64,000 bases of DNA from Desulforadius tongensis (GCF_016907915.1 NZ_JAFBCW010000003.1:19772-83771); one strand, 5' to 3'. Positions 1 to 9,919 are shown, counted from the first letter of the stretch. Numbers and translations: made by a program. The notes: generated by a model not told the origin, from the sequence alone.

Positions 1-1
1 C

Positions 2-1339
2 CCGGACTACAAAGAAAAATACCGGCGGGCGTTGAAAGCCGCATATTATAACCTGGAAACACTGCAAAATTTAGTTACAGACGAAAAAGGAAAGCAGAAA
101 GTGGTACAGCTTGAACAATCGTTGAATGAATTTACCGCTTATGCCGCTGACGGGATGAAAATAATGGGCAGCGGGCCGGAAGCGGTGGTGGATTTTACCC
201 TTAATAGAAAAGGAACAATTAACGGGTTGATTAAAACAAGCGTCGAGCTGGCAAAAATGCAGGAAGAAATTATGCAGCAGCAGATTCAGGCTAATACCCG
301 GTTAGTGAACAGTATGGGTTCGAAAGTAATGGTAGCGGTTGTAAGTGCCTTTATAATCAGTCTAATTATCACGTTAATTACAGCTAAAAGAATAACCGAT
401 CCTGTGGTGCAGTTAGAACGGGAATTTGGTCGTATGGCCCAAGGGGATTTAACTGGTGAGGATATCACCGCTGCCACCAATGATGAAATAGGGTCCTTAA
501 CCAGCAACTTCAACAGCATGAAAAAAAGCTTGCAGCAGATAGTACAGGGCCTGAATGATGCATCCCGCCATGTTGTTTCTTCTTCGGAAACACTTTCCGC
601 TGCTGCGCAGCAAACCAGCAGCGGGGTGCAGGAGGTAACGGCTGCCATGAATGAAATATCGGCCGCTGTAATTAATGCGGCGGATAATGCGGGGACGGTG
701 TCAAATGCTGCCGACCAAACTGCGAAATTAGCGGCCAATGGCAGCAAGGGAATAGACAAGATTGAGGTGCATATGGATAATATCAGTGAGGTTTCGTCTA
801 AAGTATCGGAAGCTGTTGACAATCTTAACCAGAGTTCTAAGGAAATAACCAGAATAGTGGATATGATTACTGAAATTGCAGAACAAACTAACTTATTGGC
901 TTTGAATGCTACTATTGAAGCAGCGCGGGCCGGAGAACAGGGGCGTGGGTTTGCTGTGGTGGCGGAAGAAGTGCGGAAGCTGGCAGAGAATTCTGCCCGG
1001 GCGGCCAACGAAATATATAGGATGATTAGTGACGTTAAACAGGAAAGTGAGTACGCTGTTTCGGTGATGAAAGCCAACACTGATGAGGTGGCCAACAGCC
1101 GGAGGATAATTCAAGAGGTAGGCTCGTATTTTAAAGACATTATAGATAAAATACAGGCCTTAGCAAAACAGGTACATAATATAGCAGAATCCACCAGTGA
1201 AATTTCAGCAAGGGTACAAAATGTGTCCTCCGTTACGGAAGAACAATCTGCTTCAATGCAGGAAGTGTCTGCTCTGGCCCAGCAGCTGAACGGCATGGCA
1301 GAGGAACTGAATAGGCTGGCCGGTAAATTTAAAATTTAA
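2..1339 (+). CDS. Methyl-accepting chemotaxis protein, 5' end cut by window
   Basis: Transmembrane chemoreceptor that signals to CheA/CheW. The frame is open to base 2, so the true start lies outside the window. A sensory-domain tail is followed by one clear membrane helix (about residues 97-118 counting from the TTG at 32), a HAMP linker containing [12 protein letters not shown], and a full cytoplasmic signalling domain. The conserved hairpin tip is present ([21 protein letters not shown], read in parts, followed by [16 protein letters not shown]). No adjacent che genes are visible, so it looks like an orphan receptor. The ligand cannot be told because the sensory domain is cut. A stem-loop terminator follows directly. 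Confidence 0.95.
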   Translation, partial: PDYKEKYRRALKAAYYNLETLQNLVTDEKGKQKVVQLEQSLNEFTAYAADGMKIMGSGPEAVVDFTLNRKGTINGLIKTSVELAKMQEEIMQQQIQANTRLVNSMGSKVMVAVVSAFIISLIITLITAKRITDPVVQLEREFGRMAQGDLTGEDITAATNDEIGSLTSNFNSMKKSLQQIVQGLNDASRHVVSSSETLSAAAQQTSSGVQEVTAAMNEISAAVINAADNAGTVSNAADQTAKLAANGSKGIDKIEVHMDNISEVSSKVSEAVDNLNQSSKEITRIVDMITEIAEQTNLLALNATIEAARAGEQGRGFAVVAEEVRKLAENSARAANEIYRMISDVKQESEYAVSVMKANTDEVANSRRIIQEVGSYFKDIIDKIQALAKQVHNIAESTSEISARVQNVSSVTEEQSASMQEVSALAQQLNGMAEELNRLAGKFKI

Positions 1340-1352
1340 TAGCGTTTTTAAT

Positions 1353-1383
1353 AATCCCCTGCTTGTTACGGGGAATTTTTTTC
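1353..1383 (+). terminator. Rho-independent terminator of the chemoreceptor gene
   Basis: TCCCC pairs with GGGGA around a loop of about ten bases and is followed by A and a run of seven T. It starts 14 bases after the stop codon. Confidence 0.7.
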
Positions 1384-1840
1384 TGCCCGCGAAGAATAAA
1401 AGGGATCTTTTAACGGAGTAAAGGTATTCAACCTAAAATTTTACATTTATGTGTGGTGAAAAAAGTATTGTCACTACTTGGCTGTAAAGGTATAATTATA
1501 CTATAGGTATTTTAATTTTGATATCAATTAAAACTTACAGAAATTACAGTTTAGTAAAAATTTTATTTTTACCAGGGTTTGTGATAATTAGCACATACTC
1601 CGGTTAATTTTTAAAGTTGAAGGAGTGATGCGGAACTGTTTGGTTATAAAAATATTATTGTTGTTATTTAATCAAACTGCTGGTTTTAATTTTTCAGCTG
1701 CCAAGTTATTTTTATTAAGCACATTTTAGCACCTGTTAATATTATGTAAGAATCATTTAGGGATTGGTAAATTATATCTGTTTTAATTAACCCCAAGCAC
1801 CTTTAGTTTGATCTGTTTTTGGAAAAAGAGGTGACCAATT
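1384..1840. other. AT-rich intergenic region with copies of the AAGCACC motif
   Basis: No convincing ORF. It holds AAGCACATT at 1717, TAGCACCTG at 1727 and a full AAGCACCTT at 1795-1803, which lies 37 bases before the next start codon. The same motif stands before the transporter genes downstream. No clear -35/-10 pair could be fixed. Confidence 0.5.
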
Positions 1841-2296
1841 ATGACCAGGAAACAGCAAATAGAAAAAATAAAAAAACATTTAAAAAATTATAAAGTATAT
1901 AAAGTGGGAATGAAGAACATACAGCAGTCACTGGATGAAATTTTACCTAATATTACCACTGATTATTCGTGGAAAGAAAACTCTAAAGAGAGTTTAAATA
2001 ATAATAGTTCAACGGAAAATACGGCCATATATAGACTGGAAGGGGAAAAGGTTGCTTATTTGCAGCAGCAGCTGGCGATATATAAAACAATTATTAATTC
2101 CATTGATGAGGCGGTAAAAGCATTAACTGAGGACGAAGAAAAATTTATTAAATACAGGTATTTTGAAGGCTGGAGCATTGAAAAAACGGCATTGGAACTG
2201 GGATATAGTGTACAAAACTGTTTTAAAATAAGAACCCAAGCGATGAACAAGTTGTTAATCAGTTTAAGAAATTTAATTAAATTCCCGCTGTCCTAA
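1841..2296 (+). CDS. Small sigma-70 region 4-like / ArpU-RinA-like HTH protein
   Basis: 151 residues. The N-terminal half is basic and asparagine-rich with no recognisable fold. The C-terminal half (about residues 95-145) reads as a sigma region 4 helix-turn-helix: LTEDEEKFIKYRYFEGWS, then TALELGYSVQ and a basic recognition helix. This arrangement is typical of phage late-gene activators (ArpU/RinA) and small sigma-like proteins, but no other phage gene is nearby. Start chosen for AGAGGTG placed 8 bases ahead of the ATG. An AAGCACCTT motif precedes it, as for the neighbouring transporters, so it may belong to the same regulon. Function not assigned. Confidence 0.7.
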   Translation: MTRKQQIEKIKKHLKNYKVYKVGMKNIQQSLDEILPNITTDYSWKENSKESLNNNSSTENTAIYRLEGEKVAYLQQQLAIYKTIINSIDEAVKALTEDEEKFIKYRYFEGWSIEKTALELGYSVQNCFKIRTQAMNKLLISLRNLIKFPLS

Positions 2297-2309
2297 TATT
2301 TAATAATCT

Positions 2310-2348
2310 ATCGTTCATTTTACTGGATAAAATGAACGATTTTTTTTG
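2310..2348 (+). terminator. Strong Rho-independent terminator
   Basis: A perfect 13-bp stem (2310-2322 with 2328-2340) closes a CTGGA loop and is followed by a run of T. It ends the sigma-like gene. Confidence 0.9.
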
Positions 2349-2805
2349 GCAAATAAAAGAGGGTGTTCGAAAAATCCGCGCGAGATCCACTTCGAATTCG
2401 AACATTCAATAAAAATAACTTTTAGTAGATTTTTGGTAGATTTTTAGTAAACTTTAACATGTTTTTTTTTGATATAGAAAATGAAGTTTCCATGAAGTTT
2501 TAATAAATAATTAATGGATGTTTTTGAATGAAAAATAAAGTAATATGGTATTGACAAGAAAATTATATAACTAACAAACTATAATGCACTTTGTTTTTAA
2601 AAGTGCATTTTTATTTATATTGCACTTGATAGGTGTTGAAATATCAAAGAGGGCATTTTTTGTTAATAATTTTGCAAGGGGGTGATTAAGCTGGTAAGTA
2701 TTTGTTTTTAAATTATTAATTGTACTGTTATAACAACTAAATGAAAGATTATTTAAGCACCTTATTTATTAGAAAAGAAAACCTTTTCGTTGGGAGGAAT
2801 TTACT
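2349..2805. other. AT-rich intergenic region upstream of the first TSUP gene
   Basis: Contains three near-repeats of TAGATTTTT/TAGTAAA around 2422-2450, a stem-loop at 2583-2609 (AATGCACTT with AAGTGCATT followed by TTTATTT, terminator-like), an AAGGGGGTGATTAAG segment near 2678 that resembles a ribosome site before a very short reading frame, and AAGCACCTT at 2755-2763. No supported gene. Confidence 0.5.
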
Positions 2806-4101
2806 ATGAGAAAGCTGTATGATGCTTTCATGGAAGCTGCTGCTGCTCACGCCAAGTGGGATTATGAAGTTTCAATGAATATCCTGCACAATAGGAAAAA
2901 GCTCTTTTTATTGCTGCTTATGGCTTTGCCGGTAATACTGCCGGCGGTGGCCCATGCAGCATCCAGTTTACCGGCGGTTTTAGGCGGGAAAAGTGCTTAC
3001 GCGCCTTCGTTCTTTTCACCTTTTGTCTTTTATGTATCAATTGCCATCGGCCTTTGTGCCGGTTTAATAACCGGCTGTATCGGTGCCGGCGGCGGCTTTA
3101 TTATCACACCTGCTTTGATGAGTGCCGGTGTAAAAGGTATTCTGGCGGTGGGTACCGACCTGTTCCATATTTTTGCCAAGGCTATTATGGGTACTACCGT
3201 ACACAAAAAGTTGGGTAATGTTCATGTTGGTTTGGCTATTGCATTCTTGGTTGGTTCCACTGCAGGTGTTACCTTTGGTGGTAAATTAAACAGGGCGTTA
3301 TATAACGCTAACCCGGTGCTTAGCGATACAGTAATCAGTATTGTTTATGTGGTTATGCTGGGCTTTTTAGGTACTTACGCGTTAATTGATTTCTTAAAGT
3401 CCCGTAAAAGAGCTGCTGCTTCCGGTGCTGTTCACGGCGGGGAAGATGAAGAATTAACTGTTTTGGCTAAAAGGCTGCAAAAGAGCAGCATTCCTCCGAC
3501 CATCAAGTTCGACCAGCATATTGTTCCCGGTGGTAGAAAAATTTCCGCCTGGTTTGTGGCGGTGTGTGGTGCAGTTGTAGGTTTAACAGCAGCAATTATG
3601 GGAGTTGGCGGCGGCTTCTTAACCTTTCCCATGTTTGTATATGGTTTAGGAGTTTCAACGGCAACTACTGTGGGGACGGACATTTTGCAGATAATCTTTA
3701 CGGCCGGTTATGCTTCTATTTCTCAATATGCCCTTTATGGATATATTTTCTATACCCTGGCCATGGGGATGCTTATTGGTTCATTGATTGGTATTCAAAT
3801 TGGAGCTATCACCACTAAGGTGGTTTCCGGTTCCCACATCAAGGGTTTTTATGCTGTAGCTATTTTAGCCGGCTTTTTCAATCGTTTAATGGCTCTGCCG
3901 GGAAAATTAAATAAAATGGAAGTAATATCCATCAGCAAAACTACGGCTAAAGTGCTCACGAACATTGGTAATATAACATTTTTTGCTATTGTAACCTTTT
4001 TCGCTGTATGGGTGATTAGTAAATTTGCGTCTAACTTTAAACAGTTGAGAAAAGAAGCTACGCTCACTGGTGTGATTGCTGGAGAAAAAGGGGTGAGCTA
4101 A
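2806..4101 (+). CDS. TauE/SafE (TSUP) family anion permease
   Basis: 431-residue polytopic membrane protein of the sulfite exporter/sulfonate permease superfamily. A soluble N-terminal stretch of about 30 residues (MRKLYDAFMEAAAAHAKWDY) precedes a hydrophobic segment. The two family half-repeats follow, each with a glycine-rich signature: GAGGGFIITPALM near residue 100 and GVGGGFLTFPMF near 267. GTDLFH and GTDILQ after them are the matching second motifs of each half. RBS GGGAGG stands 9 bases upstream. First gene of a likely three-gene operon with a membrane protein and a CBS protein. The substrate is not readable; sulfite, sulfate or a sulfonate is plausible from the family. Confidence 0.88.
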   Translation: MRKLYDAFMEAAAAHAKWDYEVSMNILHNRKKLFLLLLMALPVILPAVAHAASSLPAVLGGKSAYAPSFFSPFVFYVSIAIGLCAGLITGCIGAGGGFIITPALMSAGVKGILAVGTDLFHIFAKAIMGTTVHKKLGNVHVGLAIAFLVGSTAGVTFGGKLNRALYNANPVLSDTVISIVYVVMLGFLGTYALIDFLKSRKRAAASGAVHGGEDEELTVLAKRLQKSSIPPTIKFDQHIVPGGRKISAWFVAVCGAVVGLTAAIMGVGGGFLTFPMFVYGLGVSTATTVGTDILQIIFTAGYASISQYALYGYIFYTLAMGMLIGSLIGIQIGAITTKVVSGSHIKGFYAVAILAGFFNRLMALPGKLNKMEVISISKTTAKVLTNIGNITFFAIVTFFAVWVISKFASNFKQLRKEATLTGVIAGEKGVS

Positions 4102-4104
4102 ATA

Positions 4105-4794
4105 ATGATAATAAATAAAAAAGATTTTAATATTGGCTTGATTATGCTGGTAATTTTTTTGGGGCTGTTTGTTTATATGTGGACCCCGGCCTTTGATGGA
4201 AAAAATGCCTTTCAGTTTTCAGACCAATTTTTTAACTCCATTGCCAAGGGATCCAGCTATCGTATTCCTGCCTTGTTGGCCAGTGCCGAAGATAAAATGG
4301 GAAAGGAGATTCAGGCAACTATCAGCGCCGATGATGCTGAATCAGCGCAAAAAGTAGCCATCCTTTATCAAAAAGCTGGTGCAGATGTGGTAATAAAGGG
4401 AGAAGAGATACAAATATCCGGTGATTTAGGGAAAATTACCACAGCAGCAATTTTAGATGCAGATGCCATGTATGATAACAACGGTAAATATTTAATTCAA
4501 AAATACGGCTTTGAGCCCAAAGAAATAATGTATTACTGGTGGCATTCCTATGGTATGCTGCAGAATTCACTGCAAAAGGTGAAAGAATTTAAAGCAGCGG
4601 CATTTTTAAATGAAGTAACTAAAAAAGCTGTGGAACCCGGGTATAATTTTTACGGCATACAAAAAGCCAGTGCCGGTGATAATATGGCCTTGTTGTCGGG
4701 GCTGTTGGCGTTCTATGTATTCTATACGCTACTGTGGGGGTTTGCTATTTATTACTTGTGTAATGGTATAGGTATATTAATGAGTAAAAAGTAA
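4105..4794 (+). CDS. Membrane-anchored protein of unknown function in TSUP operon
   Basis: 229 residues. One hydrophobic helix near the N terminus (about residues 9-28), a soluble middle of about 165 residues rich in Ala/Lys/Asp, and a second helix near the C terminus (about 198-222). If both helices cross the membrane the middle part lies on one face, probably outside. It starts three bases after the TSUP stop codon, with GGGGTGA as ribosome site, so translation is likely coupled. I do not recognise a family. Its position matches that of the 156-residue membrane protein in the second TSUP module, though the sequences look unrelated; an accessory subunit of the permease is an inference. Confidence 0.75.
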   Translation: MIINKKDFNIGLIMLVIFLGLFVYMWTPAFDGKNAFQFSDQFFNSIAKGSSYRIPALLASAEDKMGKEIQATISADDAESAQKVAILYQKAGADVVIKGEEIQISGDLGKITTAAILDADAMYDNNGKYLIQKYGFEPKEIMYYWWHSYGMLQNSLQKVKEFKAAAFLNEVTKKAVEPGYNFYGIQKASAGDNMALLSGLLAFYVFYTLLWGFAIYYLCNGIGILMSKK

Positions 4795-4799
4795 AATAT

Positions 4800-4828
4800 A
4801 AGGTGGCCTTTATTTTAAAGGCCGCCTT
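4800..4828 (+). promoter_or_regulatory. Intercistronic hairpin before the CBS gene
   Basis: AAGGTGGCCTTT pairs over 12 bp (one G-T) with AAAGGCCGCCTT around a five-base loop. No T run follows, so it is not a simple terminator. A hairpin with the same arms (AAGGCGACCT with AGGTCGCCTT) stands at the same place in the second TSUP module. Likely an mRNA processing or stability element, or a protein-binding site. Confidence 0.65.
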
Positions 4829-4851
4829 ACCTCGCATGGGAGGGGTGCCCA

Positions 4852-5433
4852 ATGCCGGTACTGGCTGGAGATATTATGATGCCCGCAGACAACTGTACGG
4901 TTATTTATGAGGACGAAACCGTTCAAAGGGCCTTGTTAAAAATTCAATTTATGCTTTGTTCCGGTAAAGGAAAGTGTAGAGTGCTGTTAGTTTTAAATGC
5001 TGAGGATAAGCCTGTTGGCTGGGTGGCATTGACGGATATTCTGGCAGTAATGGAACGCAGTATTAACAATAAAGGTTTTATGATGCTGTCTAATTTAACC
5101 GGGCCGTCTGCTTATATTGCCCGGCAGATGATGAACTGGTTTCCCGATGATATATATAGATATGCTGAACACCGGCTGGAAAACAGTGTTGACATTAAAA
5201 TGAAATCTTTAATGCGGTCTTGGCAGGTAGTATTTGTTTCACCGGATGCGGCACTGAGTACACTGGTGTCGGTGATGTCTAAAAACAGCCTAACTATACT
5301 GCCCGTGGTGAAAAATGAGCACCTTGTGGGCTTTGTTTTTGAAGAGGATATTGTTGTTGAACTTGCCAGGTTAGTATTAGGCTTTCACGGCAGAAAGGAA
5401 AAATTGCTGTTGTCGCCTGCTCATATTACTTAG
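4852..5433 (+). CDS. CBS-domain pair protein linked to TSUP permease
   Basis: 193 residues made almost entirely of two CBS motifs. The first covers about residues 5-70 (DIMMPADNCTVIYEDETV ... PVGWVALTDILAVM) and the second about 120-180 (VVFVSPDAALSTLV ... LPVVKNEHLVGFVFEEDIVVE). CBS pairs usually bind adenine nucleotides and gate transporters or enzymes. It is clearly homologous to the CBS gene at 10735-11343, including LTGPSAYIARQMMNW between the domains. RBS GGAGGGG lies 7 bases before the ATG. Probably a nucleotide-sensing regulator of the TSUP permease; this role is inferred from position. Confidence 0.88.
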   Translation: MPVLAGDIMMPADNCTVIYEDETVQRALLKIQFMLCSGKGKCRVLLVLNAEDKPVGWVALTDILAVMERSINNKGFMMLSNLTGPSAYIARQMMNWFPDDIYRYAEHRLENSVDIKMKSLMRSWQVVFVSPDAALSTLVSVMSKNSLTILPVVKNEHLVGFVFEEDIVVELARLVLGFHGRKEKLLLSPAHIT

Positions 5434-5455
5434 CAGTAAGTAAATTTAAAAACGG

Positions 5456-5500
5456 AAAAAGACAGGTTGTTAAAGTAAATTTAAAACAACCTGTCTTTCA
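5456..5500. terminator. Bidirectional terminator between convergent genes
   Basis: Perfect 14-bp stem (5458-5471 with 5485-5498), A-rich on the left and T-rich on the right, between the CBS gene and the reverse-strand permease. Confidence 0.85.
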
Positions 5501-5518
5501 TTAGTTTTTGCTGTTGAA

Positions 5519-6802
5519 TTATGTCCAGTAGAAGAAGTACAGGTAAACGGTACACATCACAATAGATAAGATCATCAAGGGAAAGGCTATTTTCATATAA
5601 CCTAAAAATGATATCCTGGTTCCGTTTTTGTCTGCCAAGCCGGCTACAATGACGTTAGCAGCGGCTCCAATAATGGTGCCGTTACCGCCAAGGCAGGCTC
5701 CCAGGGCCAGTGACCACCAGATGGGATCCAGGTTGGTAAAAACGTTTAAGCCTTCGGGCCCCATTTCTTTAATCATGGGAATCATTGTGGCCACAAAGGG
5801 GATGTTATCAACAAATGATGAAGCTATTGCAGCCAACCATAATACTAAGAACCCGGTTTTTAGCAGATCCCCGCCGGTTAATTCAATGGCTTTTGCAGCT
5901 ATAGCGGCAATTACACCGTTTACTTCCAGGGCCCCTACAATGGCAAATAGTCCAATAAAGAAGAAAATGGTAGGCCATTCCACAGTGAGCAGCACTTCTT
6001 CCGGTTCTTCACGGGTAATAAGCAGCAGTAAAGTGGCACCGGTTAAAGCAATAATAGAGTTTTCAATGTGCAGTGCACCGTGGAACCCAAAACCGATGAT
6101 GGTAATGGCCAGTACAAATAGAGATTTTTTCATCAAAGCGATGTCTTTTAACTCCTGCTTTTCGTCAAACTGCATAATTTTTTCTTTTAATTCTTCAGAG
6201 GCCTCAATGCGGAAGACAAAACGCAAAATAAAAATAGTGACAATAAATACTAAAATAGCGATGGGGGCTAAGTTATAGATAAATTCCATAAAAGACAGCC
6301 CAGCCGGACCGCTGATCATAATATTGGGCGGGTCACCGATCAGGGTGGCGGTACCACCGATGTTAGAAGCCATTATTTCGGTGATTAAAAAAGGAATGGG
6401 ATTAACATTTAACTCCCTGGTGATAGAAAAAGTCACAGGCACTACCAGCAGCACGGTGGTAACGTTATCCAAAAAGGCTGAACCCACGGCAGTGATAATT
6501 GCCAGTGTCACCAGAATACGCATTGGTTCGCCCTTGGCCCTTTTAGCCGCCCAGATGGCTAGGTATTCAAATACACCGGAGCGCCTGGTAATACCCACTA
6601 TGATCATCATACCTACTAAAAGGCCGATGGTGTTCCAGTCGATGTGATGGATTGCCTCCTCAAAGTGAATAACACCGGCAAAAAGTACTAACATGGCTCC
6701 TGCAAGTGCTACCACTGCCCGGTGAATTTTTTCTGACATGATTAAAGCGTACGTTAGCAGAAAAACAATGATAGCATATAAGGAGTGATATTGTTCTGGC
6801 AT
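5519..6802 (-). CDS. ArsB/NhaD-type ion transporter (SLC13-like permease)
   Basis: 427 residues with about eleven or twelve membrane helices. The family signature is present in both halves: ATLIGDPPNIMISG in the first, and GNGTIIGAAANVIVAG in the second, with FLDNVTTVLL and SFVDNIPFVATM as the matching discontinuous-helix motifs. These are typical of the ArsB/NhaD group (Na+/H+ exchange or anion export). The start is placed at the ATG at 6802 because GAGGAGG lies just upstream; a longer frame to 6883 lacks a ribosome site. It follows the DASS gene by about 125 bases on the same strand and may be co-transcribed with it. Confidence 0.85.
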   Translation of the reverse strand: MPEQYHSLYAIIVFLLTYALIMSEKIHRAVVALAGAMLVLFAGVIHFEEAIHHIDWNTIGLLVGMMIIVGITRRSGVFEYLAIWAAKRAKGEPMRILVTLAIITAVGSAFLDNVTTVLLVVPVTFSITRELNVNPIPFLITEIMASNIGGTATLIGDPPNIMISGPAGLSFMEFIYNLAPIAILVFIVTIFILRFVFRIEASEELKEKIMQFDEKQELKDIALMKKSLFVLAITIIGFGFHGALHIENSIIALTGATLLLLITREEPEEVLLTVEWPTIFFFIGLFAIVGALEVNGVIAAIAAKAIELTGGDLLKTGFLVLWLAAIASSFVDNIPFVATMIPMIKEMGPEGLNVFTNLDPIWWSLALGACLGGNGTIIGAAANVIVAGLADKNGTRISFLGYMKIAFPLMILSIVMCTVYLYFFYWT

Positions 6803-6927
6803 AACGGTTACCTCCTCAAAAAAATACCCGCAGCGATTTATGAAAGGCAACGGGTTCTTGATAAGTATTTTATCAATTAACACCAGTAATTATAATTTGT
6901 TTTTTAAATAATTTAGAAGCTCGGTGT

Positions 6928-8382
6928 TTACCAAATGCCCAGTACTTTCCACCAGAAACCTACCAGACCGAATACTACAAAGAAAAGAGAGAGCAGGAAC
7001 ATTACAGACCCGGCCTTGAGATAGTCTGATGCTTTAAGAAAACCGGGGCCATATACAATGGCGTTGGCTGGCGTTCCAATAATTAACAAGTAGGCAAAGG
7101 CTGATCCCAGGGATGTAGCAACACCGATGGCAAAGGGGGAGGTCTCTGCCAGCTCGGCAACTTTTAAGAAGATCGGCCCCAGCACTGCAACGGTTGGACC
7201 ATCTGCCATGGTATTGGTGGTAAAGGCAGTAATTGTTGTGATAGCGGCCACCAGGGGTAAACCATCTGTTATACCTAGAGCACTTACCCCTGCCAGTAGA
7301 TTTTCTGCCAGCCATAGTGCTGCCCCGGTTGACTGCAGCATAGAACCCATGGAAATGGCACCGGCGTAAAGAATTACCACACCCCACTGGGTGTTTTTCT
7401 GCAGATAGTTCCAATCTACCAATCCCAGTATCATAGCTGCAATGGCCCCCATGACAGCGATGTTGCCGAGACCGATATGTTCACTCATTGTAATCCATAA
7501 AGTTAGAACCACTATAAAAATACCCAGGGCCATTTTAGCTTCGGTGGACATTTTGCCTTCAGTGGCCATTTCTTTTTTAATTGCTTCCACCGGCTCCCGC
7601 AAATCCGTTACTTCTGGTTTAAAACAGCGAGTCAACCAAAGTACCGTCAGCGGTATCATAATCAAAGTAAAGGGTATGGCCATTAAGACCCATTGACCGT
7701 AGCTAATAGAGATATCGTACTGGGAAAGAAAACCGATCATCAAAGCGTTGCGGGCTCCACCGGAGGGGGAAGCCAGGCCGCCGATGATACAACCATAAGC
7801 AATGGCGAGCATCAATAATTTACCTAGATTGGGTACTTTTTTAATACCACCACAGAGGGATACAATACCTACACCAATGGGCAGCATAATAGTGGCGGTT
7901 GCGTGCTCGGAAATAAATCCGGCACTAAAGGCACAGAAGGTGATAATACCCAGCATAACCCTAGTAACATTGGTTCCCGATATGTTTAAAATAAACAGCG
8001 CAATACGGTTGTGTATTTTATACTTTACCAGGATTGAACCGATCATCAGTGCGCCCATGATGAAAGCAACTGCGTCGCCCATAAAGGTTTTGGGAACTTC
8101 TCTGAAGGGTGTTAAACCCATTATTACTTGGTACGAGCCAATTATCAGGGCTACAGCCGGCAGGGGAATTGCTTCTGTAAAGAAACACACCACCACAAAA
8201 ATCATCAGGGCCAGTGCTCTTTGTCCTGCGGTTGTTAGTCCTTCAGGAGTTGGCATTAATACTACCAGGGTTGCCAGTAATGCAGCCAGTAAGAAAAACT
8301 TCCGGTTTTTTATAAAGCTACTTAAAAAACTTTGTTGGCTTTGGGCCTGTTTAGATTCAGAAATGGCAATATTATTTTCCAT
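6928..8382 (-). CDS. DASS (SLC13) family sodium-coupled anion symporter
   Basis: 484 residues, polytopic. The divalent anion:sodium symporter signature is clear near the C terminus (GSAFAYLLIIGTPANAIVYG), and TNTMADGPTVAVLGP supplies the second substrate-site motif; LASPSGGARNALMIG is the matching loop of the first half. Family members import sulfate or C4-dicarboxylates with sodium. ATG at 8382 is chosen because GGGGGT lies nine bases upstream; the ATG at 8403 has none. AAGCACCTT motifs stand 47 and about 218 bases upstream. Together with the TSUP genes, sulfate or another sulfur oxyanion is a reasonable guess for the substrate, but dicarboxylate cannot be excluded. Confidence 0.87.
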   Translation of the reverse strand: MENNIAISESKQAQSQQSFLSSFIKNRKFFLLAALLATLVVLMPTPEGLTTAGQRALALMIFVVVCFFTEAIPLPAVALIIGSYQVIMGLTPFREVPKTFMGDAVAFIMGALMIGSILVKYKIHNRIALFILNISGTNVTRVMLGIITFCAFSAGFISEHATATIMLPIGVGIVSLCGGIKKVPNLGKLLMLAIAYGCIIGGLASPSGGARNALMIGFLSQYDISISYGQWVLMAIPFTLIMIPLTVLWLTRCFKPEVTDLREPVEAIKKEMATEGKMSTEAKMALGIFIVVLTLWITMSEHIGLGNIAVMGAIAAMILGLVDWNYLQKNTQWGVVILYAGAISMGSMLQSTGAALWLAENLLAGVSALGITDGLPLVAAITTITAFTTNTMADGPTVAVLGPIFLKVAELAETSPFAIGVATSLGSAFAYLLIIGTPANAIVYGPGFLKASDYLKAGSVMFLLSLFFVVFGLVGFWWKVLGIW

Positions 8383-8685
8383 AATCAACTTACCCCCAAA
8401 CATACGGAATAAATTTACGGAATAAATTAAAGGTGCTTTAGAGTTATCTTAGTCAGTCATTTAATTGTAAAAAATTTAATTGTAAAAAATTTTAAACCAT
8501 AAGGGATTTTTGGTAAGCATCTCCTCCTTCCCCCCCAGGTAAAAGACTGCTTGATGTAATTTTCACAATCCCCATTACCAAAAAAACCTGGTTTATTATT
8601 AAGGTGCTTCATTATACCAAGTTATTGCTAATTTTGGTTATGCTTATTATACATGCATAGCTGTGCGGTGACAACACTTTTGTCA
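8383..8685. promoter_or_regulatory. Upstream region of the DASS gene with paired AAGCACCTT motifs
   Basis: On the reverse strand two AAGCACCTT copies (8430-8438 and 8601-8609) lie upstream of the DASS gene. Between them TTTACA and GATAAC, 17 bases apart, form a possible promoter whose start would fall next to the proximal motif. A tandem repeat of TTTAATTGTAAAAAA is seen at about 8460-8490. Confidence 0.45.
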
Positions 8686-9678
8686 TCATGTAGTGGTTTT
8701 TTTATCGGTACAGGCTATTTCATCCTTGACCAGTTCTTCTTCGCTAACTATTTTTCTTACCATTTTTTCCAGCAGCATATAATTAATAACTATAACGGTG
8801 GGAGTTAATAAAGCGGCTATTATTAACAGTTTGGCAAATTTTATATAACCAAACATAAGTACTGCAATGGCCAAAATAGTTTTCATTGCGGACATCAGTA
8901 ATAAAAAATCTTTTGTTTTACTGGATACCTTATCCGGTGGAATATAGTTTAAGGCTGCATAACCGATGTAAGAACCGACAATTACACCCACCAGCAGTAT
9001 GGTGGTAGTTAATACACCCAGTAACCCTGCTGAGGACCAGAGTTTGATACCCGTTGCTGAGGTTACTAAAAATGCGGCTAAATTGCTGGCTAAAATAACG
9101 GTATTCGGCAGGTTAGAAAAGTAAATTAAAAATGGAATTTGCAGCAGAAGAATTCCGCTGCCCAGAAAGCTGGCCAAAAAACCGGAAAATATGCCAAATA
9201 AAACCGGTATTAATGCGGATGGATTAAATAGCGGGGTTAAATGAATGCTGAATTTTGGCAGCAATGGTAAACGATTATTGTTCTTTAGTATTAATATAAT
9301 GGCCAGTATTACTAATAAAGCAATATACAGGAACCTTACAACGGTATCGGTGATGTGATAATGTTCCGTAAGCAGTATCAACTTATGGCCGGCAGCTAAA
9401 CCCATAATGCCGGAAAGGCTTAAGATAGCGGTCAAATGCCAGTTGACAACTTTAAATAGCTTGTAATGGTAGCTGTCAATTATTGTCCTGGTGCAGGCGT
9501 GAGCCATATCTGTGCCGATGGCAAATACCATTGGTATACTGTTAATATTTAAAGCCGGAATGGCAAGAAACATGGCTTTAGAACCAAAATATGCTCCCAT
9601 GACGCCAATACAAAAGCCAATTAATAAAATTACGTAAGGATTTACAAAAATACTGGCACTTTCATAGTTTAATAACAT
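8686..9678 (-). CDS. TauE/SafE (TSUP) family permease, stand-alone copy
   Basis: 330 residues, about eight helices. The TSUP pattern is degenerate in the first half (FCIGVMGAYFGSKAMFLAIPAL, read as two parts, then GTDMAHACTRT) and in the second half (GIFSGFLASFLGSGILLLQIPFL). RBS AAGGGGC precedes the ATG. It has no partner gene of its own: the next gene upstream on the same strand ends in a terminator at about 9870, so this gene is probably transcribed alone. No AAGCACCTT motif was found directly upstream. Substrate unknown. Confidence 0.82.
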   Translation of the reverse strand: MLLNYESASIFVNPYVILLIGFCIGVMGAYFGSKAMFLAIPALNINSIPMVFAIGTDMAHACTRTIIDSYHYKLFKVVNWHLTAILSLSGIMGLAAGHKLILLTEHYHITDTVVRFLYIALLVILAIILILKNNNRLPLLPKFSIHLTPLFNPSALIPVLFGIFSGFLASFLGSGILLLQIPFLIYFSNLPNTVILASNLAAFLVTSATGIKLWSSAGLLGVLTTTILLVGVIVGSYIGYAALNYIPPDKVSSKTKDFLLLMSAMKTILAIAVLMFGYIKFAKLLIIAALLTPTVIVINYMLLEKMVRKIVSEEELVKDEIACTDKKTTT

Positions 9679-9862
9679 AAATGTCAGCCCCTTTTTTATT
9701 GCCCGGGCGATGAAAATTAATTTGTCACTACTTTAAATTAAGACAGGTTAATTGTACAGTTGTATATAAAGTTATTACATACAAATATTTGGCACTTATG
9801 CCGGTAATCTTTTTAATATACTGTGTTTTTCTCAGTTACGAAATTTTTTTGTCAGTGTTCGA

Positions 9863-9898
9863 AAATAAAAAAATAATGACCGCTGCGGCCATTATTTT
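9863..9898 (-). terminator. Terminator of the TSUP/CBS/HTH operon
   Basis: On the reverse strand AATAATGGCCGC pairs with GCGGTCATTATT around a very small loop and is followed by a T run. It closes the four-gene operon beginning at 12887. Confidence 0.8.
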
Positions 9899-9919
9899 GG
9901 AATTATAAACTTTTAATTT

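Noticed and set aside
286..1114. Long reverse-strand frames opposite the chemoreceptor gene
   Set aside because: They mirror the codon bias of the forward gene and have no ribosome site or family pattern.
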